Source: Halogranum rubrum (GTDB lineage: Archaea; Halobacteriota; Halobacteria; Halobacteriales; Haloferacaceae). Taken from it: a stretch of 64,000 bases of DNA. Under the pieces are notes generated by a model. That model ran no database searches. It saw only the letters and a list, made by a program, of their open reading frames with translations, and was not told where the DNA came from. The translations under genes were made by a program, and so were the position numbers. Shown one piece after another: positions 54,089 through 62,603 of this stretch (position 1 is the stretch's first letter; each line of letters opens with the position of its first letter). Location: contig NZ_FOTC01000009.1 in assembly GCF_900114455.1 (NCBI RefSeq), forward strand, positions 1 through 64,000. Direction: 5' to 3'.

Positions 54089-55147
54089 ATGAATCGAACT
54101 CTGACACTCGGTGCGGCCGCGCTCGACGCACTCTCGCTGCAGGTGACGATACTCCGAGCGGACGGAGTAATCGTCCAAACCAACCACGCGTGGCGAACGT
54201 TCGGTGTCGAGAACGGACTTGCCACGGACGCCACCCTCGGGATGAACTACCTCGGCGTCTGTGATGCGGACGGTGGCGACGAATCGACCGAGATTGCAGA
54301 CGGCGTGCGGGCAGTTCTCGACGGCGAATCTGACGAGTTCGTCTTCGAGTATCGGTGTGACGGCCCGACCGACCGTCGCTGGTTCCTCATGCGGGCGACT
54401 CCCTGTCTCGTCGACGGCGAGCGGTACGGCGTCGTCACTCACGCAGACATCACCGACCGCAAACTGGCCGAACTGGAAGTTCAGCGTCGGAACGACGAAC
54501 TCCGTAATCTCGTCCACCTACTCGCACACGATATCCGCAACCCGTTGAACATCGCCGACGGCTGGTTGTCGGAACTCGGCGATGCAGACCCCGCCGTCGT
54601 CGACCGAATCCACACCTCGTTGAAGCGTATCGACGCCATCGCCGACGACGTTCTCGCACTGATGCAGTCGGAGATTGCCGCGACGGAACCCACCGAGGGG
54701 TCGATTGCAGACCACGCCCGAGACGTGTGGGAGGGCATGGATACGGCCGACGCGACGCTCGTCGTCGAAGCGGACCGAATCGTCACGTGCTATCCGAAAC
54801 TGTTCGACCACCTCCTGTTGAACATCTTTCGCAACGCCATCCACCACGTCGGTTCCGACGTGACGGTCACCGTCGGCACCACCGACTGTGGCTTCTTCGT
54901 CGCCGACGATGGGCCCGGTATTCCCGAAGAAGACCGCGACCGACTGTTCGAACCGGGGTACACGACCCACACCGAGGGAACGGGGTTCGGACTCGCCATC
55001 GTCGACAGTGTCGCAGCGAAACACGGGTGGACGGTCGAACTCGCGGACGTCGGTTCGGGTGCTCGCTTCGAGGTTCGAACGACGCCGTCGTTCACGTCGA
55101 ACGGCCCTCTGTCCGAACTTCTCGACGTTTCGGAGCCAGCAGACTAG
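54089..55147 (+). CDS. PAS-domain sensor histidine kinase, orphan
   Basis: A 352-residue soluble kinase. An N-terminal PAS domain (about 8-130) has YLGVCDADGG and a C-terminal RWFLMRATPCLVDG strand. The H-box LLAHDIRNPLN is near residues 147-157 (phospho-His in HDIRN). N-box DHLLLNIFRNAIHHV is near 249-263 and G boxes DDGPGIPEEDRDRLFEPG and TGFGLAIVDS follow. No membrane segment or response regulator is nearby, so it is an orphan kinase. A TATATAT box ends only about 9 nt before the ATG, closer than the normal spacing. Confidence 0.9.
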   Translation: MNRTLTLGAAALDALSLQVTILRADGVIVQTNHAWRTFGVENGLATDATLGMNYLGVCDADGGDESTEIADGVRAVLDGESDEFVFEYRCDGPTDRRWFLMRATPCLVDGERYGVVTHADITDRKLAELEVQRRNDELRNLVHLLAHDIRNPLNIADGWLSELGDADPAVVDRIHTSLKRIDAIADDVLALMQSEIAATEPTEGSIADHARDVWEGMDTADATLVVEADRIVTCYPKLFDHLLLNIFRNAIHHVGSDVTVTVGTTDCGFFVADDGPGIPEEDRDRLFEPGYTTHTEGTGFGLAIVDSVAAKHGWTVELADVGSGARFEVRTTPSFTSNGPLSELLDVSEPAD

Positions 55148-55156
55148 CGCCTGCGA

Positions 55157-55879
55157 CTACTGGTTCGCCGACCGTTCGTCGAGGACGACAGGGATTCCGC
55201 GTTTGGCGACGTCGGTGACGAACGCCTCCTCGTCGGTTTCGAGCAACTCGATGGTGTTGTAGTGAATCGGCAACACGAGGTCGGGGTCGAGTGCCTCTGC
55301 GAGGTCTGCGGCCTCGTGGCGGTCCATCACGACGCTGCCACCGATGTTGGCGAGAAAGAGCGACACTTCCAGTTCGCGGAACCCGTCGAGTGCGTCGGAG
55401 TCACCCGGCCAGAAGACGGTTCGCCCGCCGAGCGAGAGCATGAACGCACAGCCGAGTCCACGCGGGTGGACGACGTCACCGTTCTCGTCGGCGTGCGGTC
55501 CGTCAGGTTCGTTGTAGGCGGGAAGCGACCAGAGGTCGACCTGTCCGATGTCGCCGACGGTGAGATGGTCTTCCTCGCCGACGCGGACGACGTCGTAGTC
55601 GAGTTCGTCGACCGCTTTCACGTCGCGGTCGATGTCGCTCGCGTCGACACCCTCGTAGACGACGACGGTCGCATCTCCCTTCGCGACGCGCTCGATACCG
55701 TCGGAGTCGTAGTGGTGGTTGTGCGTGATACAGACGAGGTCACCGTCGCGAGCGTAGTAGTCGTCGAGCACACCGTATCGCCCGGGGTCGAGATACGCGA
55801 CGAAGTCGTCTGCCGTCTCGATACGTACGGTCGCGTAGCCGAGCCACGTCACAGAGAGGCTGTCGTGTCTGATGCTCAT
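55157..55879 (-). CDS. metallo-beta-lactamase-fold hydrolase (UlaG/UPF0173-like)
   Basis: A 240-residue MBL-fold protein. The expected HxHxDH is THNHHYDSDG (near residues 52-61), where His-x-His is followed by His-Tyr-Asp, so the metal site is shifted as in UlaG/UPF0173 relatives. PGDSDALDGF (near 157-166) and LPIHYNT (near 207-213) supply later Asp and His ligands. It probably hydrolyses a lactone or phosphoester, with no substrate known. It is convergent with the histidine kinase (9-nt gap). Confidence 0.85.
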   Translation of the reverse strand: MSIRHDSLSVTWLGYATVRIETADDFVAYLDPGRYGVLDDYYARDGDLVCITHNHHYDSDGIERVAKGDATVVVYEGVDASDIDRDVKAVDELDYDVVRVGEEDHLTVGDIGQVDLWSLPAYNEPDGPHADENGDVVHPRGLGCAFMLSLGGRTVFWPGDSDALDGFRELEVSLFLANIGGSVVMDRHEAADLAEALDPDLVLPIHYNTIELLETDEEAFVTDVAKRGIPVVLDERSANQ

Positions 55880-55931
55880 GACTCTCCGTTCTGCTCGATG
55901 GGCTATAACTCCCCGCCTGCGATTCCGGTCG

Positions 55932-56150
55932 CTACTGTGCGCCAGTGAGTTCGATAGCTGCCAACACGGCGGTAAAGAGGACGAGAAGTACCAGTAGCGT
56001 CCCGAGTTTCGTGACCGACGGCGGTGCCTTCGACGTTCGCACCGCGGTCCCGGTGCAGAACGACGTGGTCCGCGTCAGTGTCCCGGACGACGGCGCTCTC
56101 CGTGTCGGAGAGACGGCGCCGGGCGTCCGGGTGGGGTCTATCGATGACAT
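55932..56150 (-). CDS. small membrane-anchored protein with Thr/Arg-rich segment
   Basis: A 72-residue protein with a Ser/Thr/Arg/Pro-rich first 45 residues and one C-terminal membrane helix (TLLVLLVLFTAVLAAIEL). ATG 56150 is chosen because CCTTTTCAG about 26-34 nt upstream on the minus strand serves as a TATA box; an earlier start at 56213 has shadow-like composition. It lies between the MBL-fold gene and DNA ligase. Function is unknown and the basic composition is unusual, so it may be poorly conserved. Confidence 0.5.
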   Translation of the reverse strand: MSSIDPTRTPGAVSPTRRAPSSGTLTRTTSFCTGTAVRTSKAPPSVTKLGTLLVLLVLFTAVLAAIELTGAQ

Positions 56151-56227
56151 GGTGGCGACGTATCGGACTCGGACTGAAAAGGCTTCTGTGGGGGCGTTCA
56201 CACACCTCCGCACTTCGACCGACTGAC

Positions 56228-58000
56228 CTACTGTTGCTCGGCCAACCGCTCGACACGCTCCAGGGTGTCTGCCGTCTCGGGTGTCTTGTCCTCACGGACC
56301 TCGACGAACCGCGGGAACCGAAGCGCGTAGCCCGACGAGTACGTCGGCGACTGCTGAATCTCCTCGTAGCCCACCTCGAACACCGTCGTCGGGCGCAAGT
56401 CGACTTGCGTCCCGGATTCGGCGACGATGTCGGGTTCGAGTCGCTCGGTCAACTCGGCGAGACGCTCGTCGGTGATTCCTGTCGCGACTTTACCGAGCGT
56501 TCGGAACTCGGCGTCTTCGCTCTCCTCGACCCGCGCCGACACGAGGAACGTCCCGAGGAACGTCGCGCGGCGGCCTTCGCCCCACTCCGCGCCGGTGACG
56601 ACGAGGTCCAGCGTCTCCACGTCCGGCTTTCGTTTCAGCCAGTTCTTCCCGCGTTTCCCCGGCGAGTACGGGGCGTCCGGGTTCTTGAGCATGATTCCTT
56701 CGTGGCCTGCGTCGAGAGCCTCGGCCTCGTAGGCCTCGATTTCCTCGGCGTCCTCGGTTAGCAGGAGGTTCGAGACGGCGTCCGTCTCGCCGAGCAGGTC
56801 GGTCAGTCGGTCGTGGCGGTCGGTGACCGATTCGGCGAGTAGGTCGTCGCCGTCGACGTGCAGACAGTCGAACGCTCGGAGTTCGACGGTCACCTCGTCG
56901 CGCATCCGGTCGACGTCGTGTTTCCGGCGGAACCGACGCAGAATCTCTTGGAAGGGCAGCGGTGACCCGTCGTCGTCGACGGCGACGACTTCGCCGTCGA
57001 GGATGACCGGCACGTCGACTTCGCGTTCGACGAACTCGACGACTTCCGGCAGCGCGTCGGTGACGTCCTCCATGTTACGCGAGAACAGCGAGACGTCGGT
57101 GTCGCCTTCGCCGTTCTCACTCCCACCGTCGTAGTGAACCTGTACGCGCGCGCCGTCGAACTTCGTCTCGACGGCGACGTCGCCCCACGCGTCGAGCGCA
57201 TCCAGTACCGTCCCTGCCTGCGCGAGCATCGCTTGGACTGGTCTCCCCACTTCGAGTTGGACCGCGTCGAGTCCGGTCTCTCCCTCGTCACGGGCAATCA
57301 CGGCGACGCGCCCGTAGTCGTTCGAGACCTGGAGGGCACGTTCGACTGTCTCGATGGCGGTGTCGCGTCGTTCGCGTGCGGCCGTCACCTGTTCGTCGTC
57401 GGCGTCGTCGTCTCGAACGGCCGCTGCGTCGGCCGCATCGGCGAGAAACGCTTCGGCGATGGCGTCGCGGACGGTTCCTTCGCCGACGCCAATGCGCATC
57501 TCTGCAAGGACGAGACGAGCGAGATACCGGGCTTCCGCGGGCGAACAGCGGTTGAAAAGCCCGAACAGCGTGTCGAGTTTCCGGTCTTGGCTGCCGGACC
57601 CGGAGGCGGCAGCGAGCGCACGAAGCGCTTCGTCGACCCCTTCGACCGTCAGATTCGACTGGCCGCCGCTGCCGAAGGCGGCGAGTCCGCGTTGGCCGCC
57701 GAAGTCGAAACTCGCGGCGACGTCACCGATTTCGCCCATCTCGGCGAGTCGGTCTTCGACCGCTGCGGCGGTGACGTTCTGCCCCGCCGCTCGCGCGATA
57801 GCCTCGTAGCAGAGGCTCGGCCCGATATCGAGCGTCGTCGAGTCCCACGCGGGAAAGACGCGACCCTGCACGAACCGTGCGACGACCGAGAGGTCGTCGC
57901 CGGCGGCCGCGAACAGGTCGCGAACGAGCGCCGTCTTGGCGAGGTCGGCAGCCTCGGCGTCGATGTCGTCTGCACGGGCGGTGAAGGCGGCGAACTCCAT
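56228..58000 (-). CDS. lig: ATP-dependent DNA ligase (archaeal LigI type)
   Basis: A 590-residue replicative ligase that joins Okazaki fragments and repairs nicks. The N-terminal DNA-binding domain covers about 1-230, with an acidic insert (RDDDADDEQV). The adenylation domain has ETKFDGARVQVH with the nucleotide-accepting Lys280, VILDGEVVAVD (motif IIIa), FDCLHVDG, EGIMLKNPDAPYSPGKRGKNWLK (motifs IV-V), and the OB domain follows. A DICT-domain gene lies 45 nt upstream on the same strand. ATG 58000 gives the expected N-terminus. Confidence 0.96.
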   Translation of the reverse strand: MEFAAFTARADDIDAEAADLAKTALVRDLFAAAGDDLSVVARFVQGRVFPAWDSTTLDIGPSLCYEAIARAAGQNVTAAAVEDRLAEMGEIGDVAASFDFGGQRGLAAFGSGGQSNLTVEGVDEALRALAAASGSGSQDRKLDTLFGLFNRCSPAEARYLARLVLAEMRIGVGEGTVRDAIAEAFLADAADAAAVRDDDADDEQVTAARERRDTAIETVERALQVSNDYGRVAVIARDEGETGLDAVQLEVGRPVQAMLAQAGTVLDALDAWGDVAVETKFDGARVQVHYDGGSENGEGDTDVSLFSRNMEDVTDALPEVVEFVEREVDVPVILDGEVVAVDDDGSPLPFQEILRRFRRKHDVDRMRDEVTVELRAFDCLHVDGDDLLAESVTDRHDRLTDLLGETDAVSNLLLTEDAEEIEAYEAEALDAGHEGIMLKNPDAPYSPGKRGKNWLKRKPDVETLDLVVTGAEWGEGRRATFLGTFLVSARVEESEDAEFRTLGKVATGITDERLAELTERLEPDIVAESGTQVDLRPTTVFEVGYEEIQQSPTYSSGYALRFPRFVEVREDKTPETADTLERVERLAEQQ

Positions 58001-58045
58001 TACGACGACGTAGCCACGTCTCGGTCAAAAACGCGCCGAAGCGAC

Positions 58046-58828
58046 TCAGAGGTTCGTGTCGAGATACTGGTCGATGTCGCGAACGCGGTCGGCGTCGTAC
58101 GTCCACTGGCCGCGCCAGACGTTCGGGCCGGTTTCGACCGCGACCAACGCGGCGTGGTCGTCCGTCGGTCGCTCTGGAACGAACACTACGCACCACGAGC
58201 GTCGGTAGTCGGCGTTAGTTCCGGTATGGACAGTGACGTCGGGTATCTCGTCAGGTATCTGCCCGTGTCTCCCGGACTGACCGTACACGTGAACGTCGAC
58301 ACCCGACGCGGCGAGTGCCTCGTAGACGTCGCGTGTGCCTCGTTCGTCGTCGAAGCGTGAGAGGCGTTGGAACGTCGACCTGAGACGCCCGGAGTCCGTC
58401 TGGAGCGCCAACTGCTCGATGTGACGCGAGATGAGAATCAACAGGAGCTTCTCCTTGTTCGAGACGGGGTAGCCCCGAAGGTCGAAGACGACGTCGTCGA
58501 GTGCGGTCAACACGTTCGGGACGTCGACGTTCTCGGCGTTACCTCTCCCCGTGATGTACGTGTCCGAGTTGATGAGTAAGAACGCGTTCATCACGTCTTC
58601 TAGCGGCGACGCCGCGACGATGTCACCGTCTTCGACGACGATGACGACGTCGTCGTCTACGTCGGGTAACTCCGATTCGGAGACCGTGACCGACTGTCCG
58701 TCGAACGCCGACCGAAGCAGGTTCTGGACGGCGTTCGGTTCTCGTCGATTGACGACGACGAGCGAGCGGGCCGGTGACTCGACTCCGTCGAAGAACGTGG
58801 AGAGTGAGGGCTGTGCCGAGTCAGACAT
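58046..58828 (-). CDS. DICT-domain sensory protein
   Basis: A 260-residue protein of the DICT group of haloarchaeal sensory proteins. Typical elements are SLVVVNRREPNAVQNLL (near 23-39), the DDVVIVVEDGDIVAASPLEDVMNAFLLINSDTYITG core (near 58-94) and a C-terminal WCVVFVPERPTDDHAALVAVETGPN-W-G segment. DICT domains are thought to transmit light or small-molecule signals, often beside histidine kinases. The gene is upstream of lig on the same strand, with no kinase adjacent; an orphan kinase lies 4 kb away. Confidence 0.8.
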   Translation of the reverse strand: MSDSAQPSLSTFFDGVESPARSLVVVNRREPNAVQNLLRSAFDGQSVTVSESELPDVDDDVVIVVEDGDIVAASPLEDVMNAFLLINSDTYITGRGNAENVDVPNVLTALDDVVFDLRGYPVSNKEKLLLILISRHIEQLALQTDSGRLRSTFQRLSRFDDERGTRDVYEALAASGVDVHVYGQSGRHGQIPDEIPDVTVHTGTNADYRRSWCVVFVPERPTDDHAALVAVETGPNVWRGQWTYDADRVRDIDQYLDTNL

Positions 58829-58905
58829 ACCCCAACATCACACACGAAATAGATAATCGTTGTGTAATTTCAAAAAATTCGTACTGTCGACGTCTATCGG
58901 CGGCG

Positions 58906-59112
58906 CTACTGCTCTCGAGAGATGCTGATGTTCTGCATCTCGCCGCCGCACGACTCACACATCGGCGGGCGGTGAGCGGCTTCGATACGACTGCTACACT
59001 CGGTACACTCGTAGGTGAACATTCGTTCCATGCTCGTCTCCGCGGCTGGTAGCATCGCTGTCTCCTCGTTCGTCTTCGTCGGCCCAGACCTCGTAGCTGT
59101 GTTCTTCGCCAT
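58906..59112 (-). CDS. rubrerythrin-like zinc-ribbon microprotein, 68 aa
   Basis: A 68-residue protein with a polar N-terminus and a C-terminal rubredoxin/rubrerythrin-like ribbon. CTEC and CESC pairs (YECTECSSRIEAAHRPPMC) bind one metal ion, probably zinc. Haloarchaea encode many such DUF7129-type ribbons. ATG 59112 is preferred over a start 8 codons earlier. The gene lies on the minus strand between the DICT gene and the divergent GCS2-like ligase. Confidence 0.75.
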   Translation of the reverse strand: MAKNTATRSGPTKTNEETAMLPAAETSMERMFTYECTECSSRIEAAHRPPMCESCGGEMQNISISREQ

Positions 59113-59218
59113 ACGTGTTGTATGGTAGCACAGCACACTAACTCTTTCTGCGGCATCCTCAGTAGGTCTCGCTCCGGAAAGCCAACGGGTTCAAGAAGAG
59201 CCGATACACAGTAGAGAT

Positions 59219-60757
59219 ATGAGCAAGGACCTCGCAGGGGCCGTTCGGGACGTTCTCTCTGTGGACATCGAGACGTTCCGAGCGGACGCCGAGGCTGACG
59301 CCGAAGTCGTCAAGAAAGAACTCAGAGACGGCACCTTCGACAACCATCAGTCTATCGTCGGCTTCGAGTACGAGTTCTACGCCGTCGACGACGGCCGGTG
59401 GTCGGGTGACGAAGACTTGGCGTGTTCGCTGATGCGGGTCCCACGTCGCATGCTCGAACTCATCGGCTTCGAGAAGGAACTCGGCTTGCACAACGCCGAG
59501 ATGAGTACGAGTCCACAACCGTTCAACCCACACGGTCTCCGCGCACAGGAGTCGGAGGTTCTCGCGCGTCTGAGCGCCGCACTCGACTGTACGCGCTCGG
59601 AGGGGATGCGTCTCGTCAGCGACGCGATGTGGACGATTCCCCCCGCCGGCGAGACGGCCGGGGAGTACCTCGGTGGGAGCGTCGACGACGACGGTATCGA
59701 CATCGCGACCAACATGAGCGACGCCGTCCGGTATCACGCGATGGCCAACGGTCCGGACGCCCCCGAGACGTTCACTATCGAGGCTCCGAACGTCTCCTAC
59801 GACGCGCCGACGGTGATGCCCGAGAGCCTCATCACGTCGATTCAGCCCCACTACCAGATGTCGCACGCGGCGGACCTCCCGACCCACTTCAACTACGCCG
59901 TCCGCGTCGCCGGACCACTCCTCGCACTCGGCGTCAACTCGCCGTTCTTCCCGCCGGACCTCTACGACGACGGCGTCGACGCCGAGACGATTCTCGCGGA
60001 GGCGTGGGACGAACATCGCGTCCGTGTCTTCGAGTCCGTGTTGAACACGGCGACTGAGGTGGACAAGGTGGCGTTCCCGAGAGACCTCGAAACGATCGAG
60101 GAGGCGGTCGACCGGGTCGTCGACGACGAGACGTTCGTCCCGATGCCCGTCACGCGAAACGGCGAGCGCTTCGACGACACGTTCGCGACGCTCCGGATGA
60201 AACACGGCACCTACTGGCGCTGGGTTCGTCCGGTGTTCGGCGGGTCGAGTCGCTCCTCGGCCAACGCCCGTATCGAGTTCCGGCCGATTCCGGCCCAACC
60301 GACGGTCAGAGACTCTATCGCCTTCCAAGCCGCCTTCGCGGGGTTGATGGAGAGTCTGCCACAGCGTCAGCATCCCGTCGCCGACATGGACTGGGAAGTC
60401 GCGAGGGAGAACTTCTACGCGGCGATGCGCGACGGTCTCGACAGCGGCCAGCGGTGGATAGCGAACGACGGCCACGAGACGACGAACCCCGTCGAAGTGT
60501 ACGAAGACCTGTTGGCACACGCCACCGACGGACTGACCTCTGCGGGATGTAGCGACGCCGAAGCCGAACGCTACATCGCACCGCTGCAGGCGCGGGTCGA
60601 TGCGGCCCGGACGCCGGCGAGTTGGAAGCGCGAGGAAGTGGAGTCACGGTTGACCGACGGCGACGACTTGGCGACGGCGATTACGGGGATGCAGCAGGCG
60701 TACATCCGCAAGCAGTCGGAGACGCTGCTCGACGGAAGCTTCGCTGACTGGGTCTGA
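59219..60757 (+). CDS. glutamate-cysteine ligase-like (GCS2 family) enzyme
   Basis: A 512-residue protein of the GCS2/glutamate-cysteine-ligase superfamily. IVGFEYEFYAVDDG near residues 46-59 is the conserved E-x-E metal/ATP site, ELGLHNAEMSTSPQP near 87-101 the second acidic group, and ARIEFRPIPAQPTVRDS near 346-362 the C-terminal Arg-Glu motif. Haloarchaea make gamma-glutamylcysteine, so a thiol role is possible, but this is longer than the usual gshA product (about 360 residues) and may join other amine substrates. No gsh genes are nearby. Confidence 0.78.
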   Translation: MSKDLAGAVRDVLSVDIETFRADAEADAEVVKKELRDGTFDNHQSIVGFEYEFYAVDDGRWSGDEDLACSLMRVPRRMLELIGFEKELGLHNAEMSTSPQPFNPHGLRAQESEVLARLSAALDCTRSEGMRLVSDAMWTIPPAGETAGEYLGGSVDDDGIDIATNMSDAVRYHAMANGPDAPETFTIEAPNVSYDAPTVMPESLITSIQPHYQMSHAADLPTHFNYAVRVAGPLLALGVNSPFFPPDLYDDGVDAETILAEAWDEHRVRVFESVLNTATEVDKVAFPRDLETIEEAVDRVVDDETFVPMPVTRNGERFDDTFATLRMKHGTYWRWVRPVFGGSSRSSANARIEFRPIPAQPTVRDSIAFQAAFAGLMESLPQRQHPVADMDWEVARENFYAAMRDGLDSGQRWIANDGHETTNPVEVYEDLLAHATDGLTSAGCSDAEAERYIAPLQARVDAARTPASWKREEVESRLTDGDDLATAITGMQQAYIRKQSETLLDGSFADWV

Positions 60758-60829
60758 AAAGCGGAAGCGGAAGACGCTCTTTTGTGTGCTCGTGAGTACG
60801 AGGAGTCTAAGTCTACGAGGTTCGCCGGC

Positions 60830-61555
60830 TTAGAGGACCTTCGCGATGTCCTTGTGGCGCGTGATGTCGACGCCTTCGTCGGTGACGACGGCGACGTTGA
60901 TACCGTTACCCGAGGCGAGGTCACGCTCGACGGCGCTCTGGATGGCCTTCGCGGCGACGGTCTTTGCCTCCTCGATGGAGAGGTCCTCTTCGTAGTGCTG
61001 TTCGAGGACACCGAGCGCGTACTGGCTACCCGACCCGGTGACGGTGTAGTTCTCTTCGCTCATGCCGCCGAGTGCGTCCATGCTGTAGACGTGTGGACCT
61101 TCCTCGTCGACGCCGCCCAGGATGGGCTGGACGACGAAGAACGCGCCCGAGCGCAGGAAGTTCGCGAGCAGCGTCGCGAGCGCCTGCATGCTCATGTCCT
61201 GACCGCGACGGGTCTCGTAGAGGCTGGTCTCGGCCTTGAGCGAGCGGATGAGCGACTGGGCGGCCGAGACGGACCCGGCGATCGTCAGGGCTGCCGTCGG
61301 GTGAATCTGCTCGACCTTCTGGACGTCCTTCGAGGAGACCATGTAGCCCATGCTGGCGCGCATGTCGGTTGCGAGGACGACGCCCTCGCTGGTCTTGAGA
61401 CCGACCGTCGTGGTCCCGGTCTTCATCTCTTCGTCGGGCGACGCCTGTGCACGGCGTTCGGTCTCGGGGAACTCGCCGAGTTCCGGGCCGAACACGTTGG
61501 AGTGGTCGCCGTTCAGCGCGTCGAGATTGCTGGAGAAGTCGCCTGGCGTACGCAT
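60830..61555 (-). CDS. psmB: 20S proteasome beta subunit
   Basis: A 241-residue beta subunit. The 47-residue propeptide ends KTG and self-cleavage exposes Thr48 as the catalytic N-terminus (TTTVGLKTSEGVVLATD), with conserved Asp and Lys33-equivalent (RASMGYMV then K) following. The rest, with YSMDALGGMSEENYTVTGSGSQYALGVLE, is the standard NTN-hydrolase fold. It forms the proteolytic chamber with alpha rings encoded elsewhere. A GATAAATG element 26-33 nt upstream of the ATG supports a leaderless transcript. Confidence 0.96.
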   Translation of the reverse strand: MRTPGDFSSNLDALNGDHSNVFGPELGEFPETERRAQASPDEEMKTGTTTVGLKTSEGVVLATDMRASMGYMVSSKDVQKVEQIHPTAALTIAGSVSAAQSLIRSLKAETSLYETRRGQDMSMQALATLLANFLRSGAFFVVQPILGGVDEEGPHVYSMDALGGMSEENYTVTGSGSQYALGVLEQHYEEDLSIEEAKTVAAKAIQSAVERDLASGNGINVAVVTDEGVDITRHKDIAKVL

Positions 61556-61580
61556 TAGCCCCTTCTTGGCCCGGCGCGCT

Positions 61581-61588
61581 GATAAATG
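61581..61588 (-). promoter_or_regulatory. TATA box of psmB
   Basis: Minus strand CATTTATC, 26-33 nt before the ATG at 61555. Confidence 0.55.
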
Positions 61589-61691
61589 CCACCCTTCCCT
61601 CCCGGCTTGCCTCTGCCAGCACGGCGAAACGAGTCAGCGTCCGCTCACGTGACGAGTGAACTGGAGAATCCAAAAGTGTCGGTCCCGACGC

Positions 61692-61865
61692 TTAGCGAGC
61701 GCCGGCGCTCTCGTAGGCGTTCCCGAGTCGGGCGACGATTCGGCCGAGCGGGAACTCGACTCCGGCGCGGCGGGCGAGGAGGGCGAGCGGGAACAGGAGG
61801 ATTCCCAGTGCGATGGTGAACTGGTACAGTGCGAACAGGCTGAGTCGGTACGCCGTTTCGATCAT
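61692..61865 (-). CDS. small membrane protein, 57 aa
   Basis: A 57-residue protein with a hydrophobic helix (about 6-31; LFALYQFTIALGILLFPLAL), a basic ARRAG step, then an amphipathic tail. It is encoded upstream of psmB on the same strand (136-nt gap). ATG 61865 has a TATA-like element (minus strand CTTATGTA, 61893-61902) about 29-37 nt upstream. Other frames through the region have shadow composition. Function is unknown. Confidence 0.65.
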   Translation of the reverse strand: MIETAYRLSLFALYQFTIALGILLFPLALLARRAGVEFPLGRIVARLGNAYESAGAR

Positions 61866-62183
61866 CTGCTATCAGTGGAGGCACCATCGGGGTACATAAG
61901 CTTTCTCGCCTCCCTGTCTCTCCGACCTCGCTCACGTCGTGCGATTAAAGCGCAGTTGCACTCGGGACAAGTCGAGTGAGTGTTTGGGAGAGATTTACAA
62001 AATCACCTCGTCACTGAGAGGCGCTATTTCCATAAGTTATGGAGATCATTCGCGACTGATGCGCACACGAGATCGGCGATTTTCGGCGGTGTTTCTACGT
62101 GTGTGTCCAGTTCCCAAGGGTCGCTGTCACGGGGCGACAGCCGAACCACAAAGCACGAAACCCTCCGTCTCTTTCTCCATGCT
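61866..62183. other. 318-base divergent gap between a membrane-protein gene and the DUF555 gene
   Basis: The left side holds the promoter of the minus-strand membrane protein. The right side contains GCTGTC-ACGGGGC-GACAGC, a 6-bp hairpin (about 62123-62141), and an A+T-poor region before the DUF555 start. A plus-strand frame continues back to 61980 but its upstream part has no coding character. The long leader could be regulatory. Confidence 0.45.
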
Positions 62184-62552
62184 ATGAGTAACTATCTCGT
62201 CGCGATGGAGGCGGCGTGGCTCGTCCGCGACGTCGAGGATGTCGACGACGCTATCGGCGTCGCCGTGAGCGAAGCCGGGAAGCGCCTGAACCAGAAGAAC
62301 AAGGAGTACGTCGAGGTCGAAGTCGGCGTCACGGGCTGTCCGGCCTGCGGTGAGCCGTTCGACTCGGCGTTCATCGCCGCCAACACGGCCCTCGTCGGTC
62401 TCCTGATGGAGATCGAGATCTTCAACGCCGAGAACGAAGAGCACGCCTCCCGTATCGCCAAGAGCGAAGTCGGCGGCGCACTCCGCGACGTGCCGCTCTC
62501 GGTCATCGACATCATAGAGCACGAAGGCGACGACGACGAGTCTCGCGACTGA
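62184..62552 (+). CDS. DUF555 (UPF0212) protein
   Basis: A 122-residue archaeal DUF555 protein. The N-terminal YLVAMEAAWLVRDVEDVDDAI and a CPACG motif near residues 49-53 mark the family, with an alpha/beta core that follows (AFIAANTALVGLLMEIEIFNAEN). The CxxC could bind metal. The protein is broadly conserved in archaea with no established function. ATG 62184 starts the family region. The next gene, 51 nt downstream, has its own promoter/operator. Confidence 0.88.
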   Translation: MSNYLVAMEAAWLVRDVEDVDDAIGVAVSEAGKRLNQKNKEYVEVEVGVTGCPACGEPFDSAFIAANTALVGLLMEIEIFNAENEEHASRIAKSEVGGALRDVPLSVIDIIEHEGDDDESRD

Positions 62553-62572
62553 ACTCCCTGCCGCGTCGAAAG

Positions 62573-62595
62573 ATTTTCTAATAACCTACGGTTAT
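62573..62595 (+). promoter_or_regulatory. promoter with dyad operator of the XRE-CBS gene
   Basis: TTTTCTAATAA (62574-62584) is the TATA region about 24-30 nt before the ATG at 62604. Overlapping its 3' side is a 6-bp dyad, ATAACC-TAC-GGTTAT, at 62581-62595. Binding of an HTH dimer there would block transcription initiation, suggesting autoregulation. Confidence 0.55.
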
Positions 62596-62603
62596 GAGGG
62601 GGT

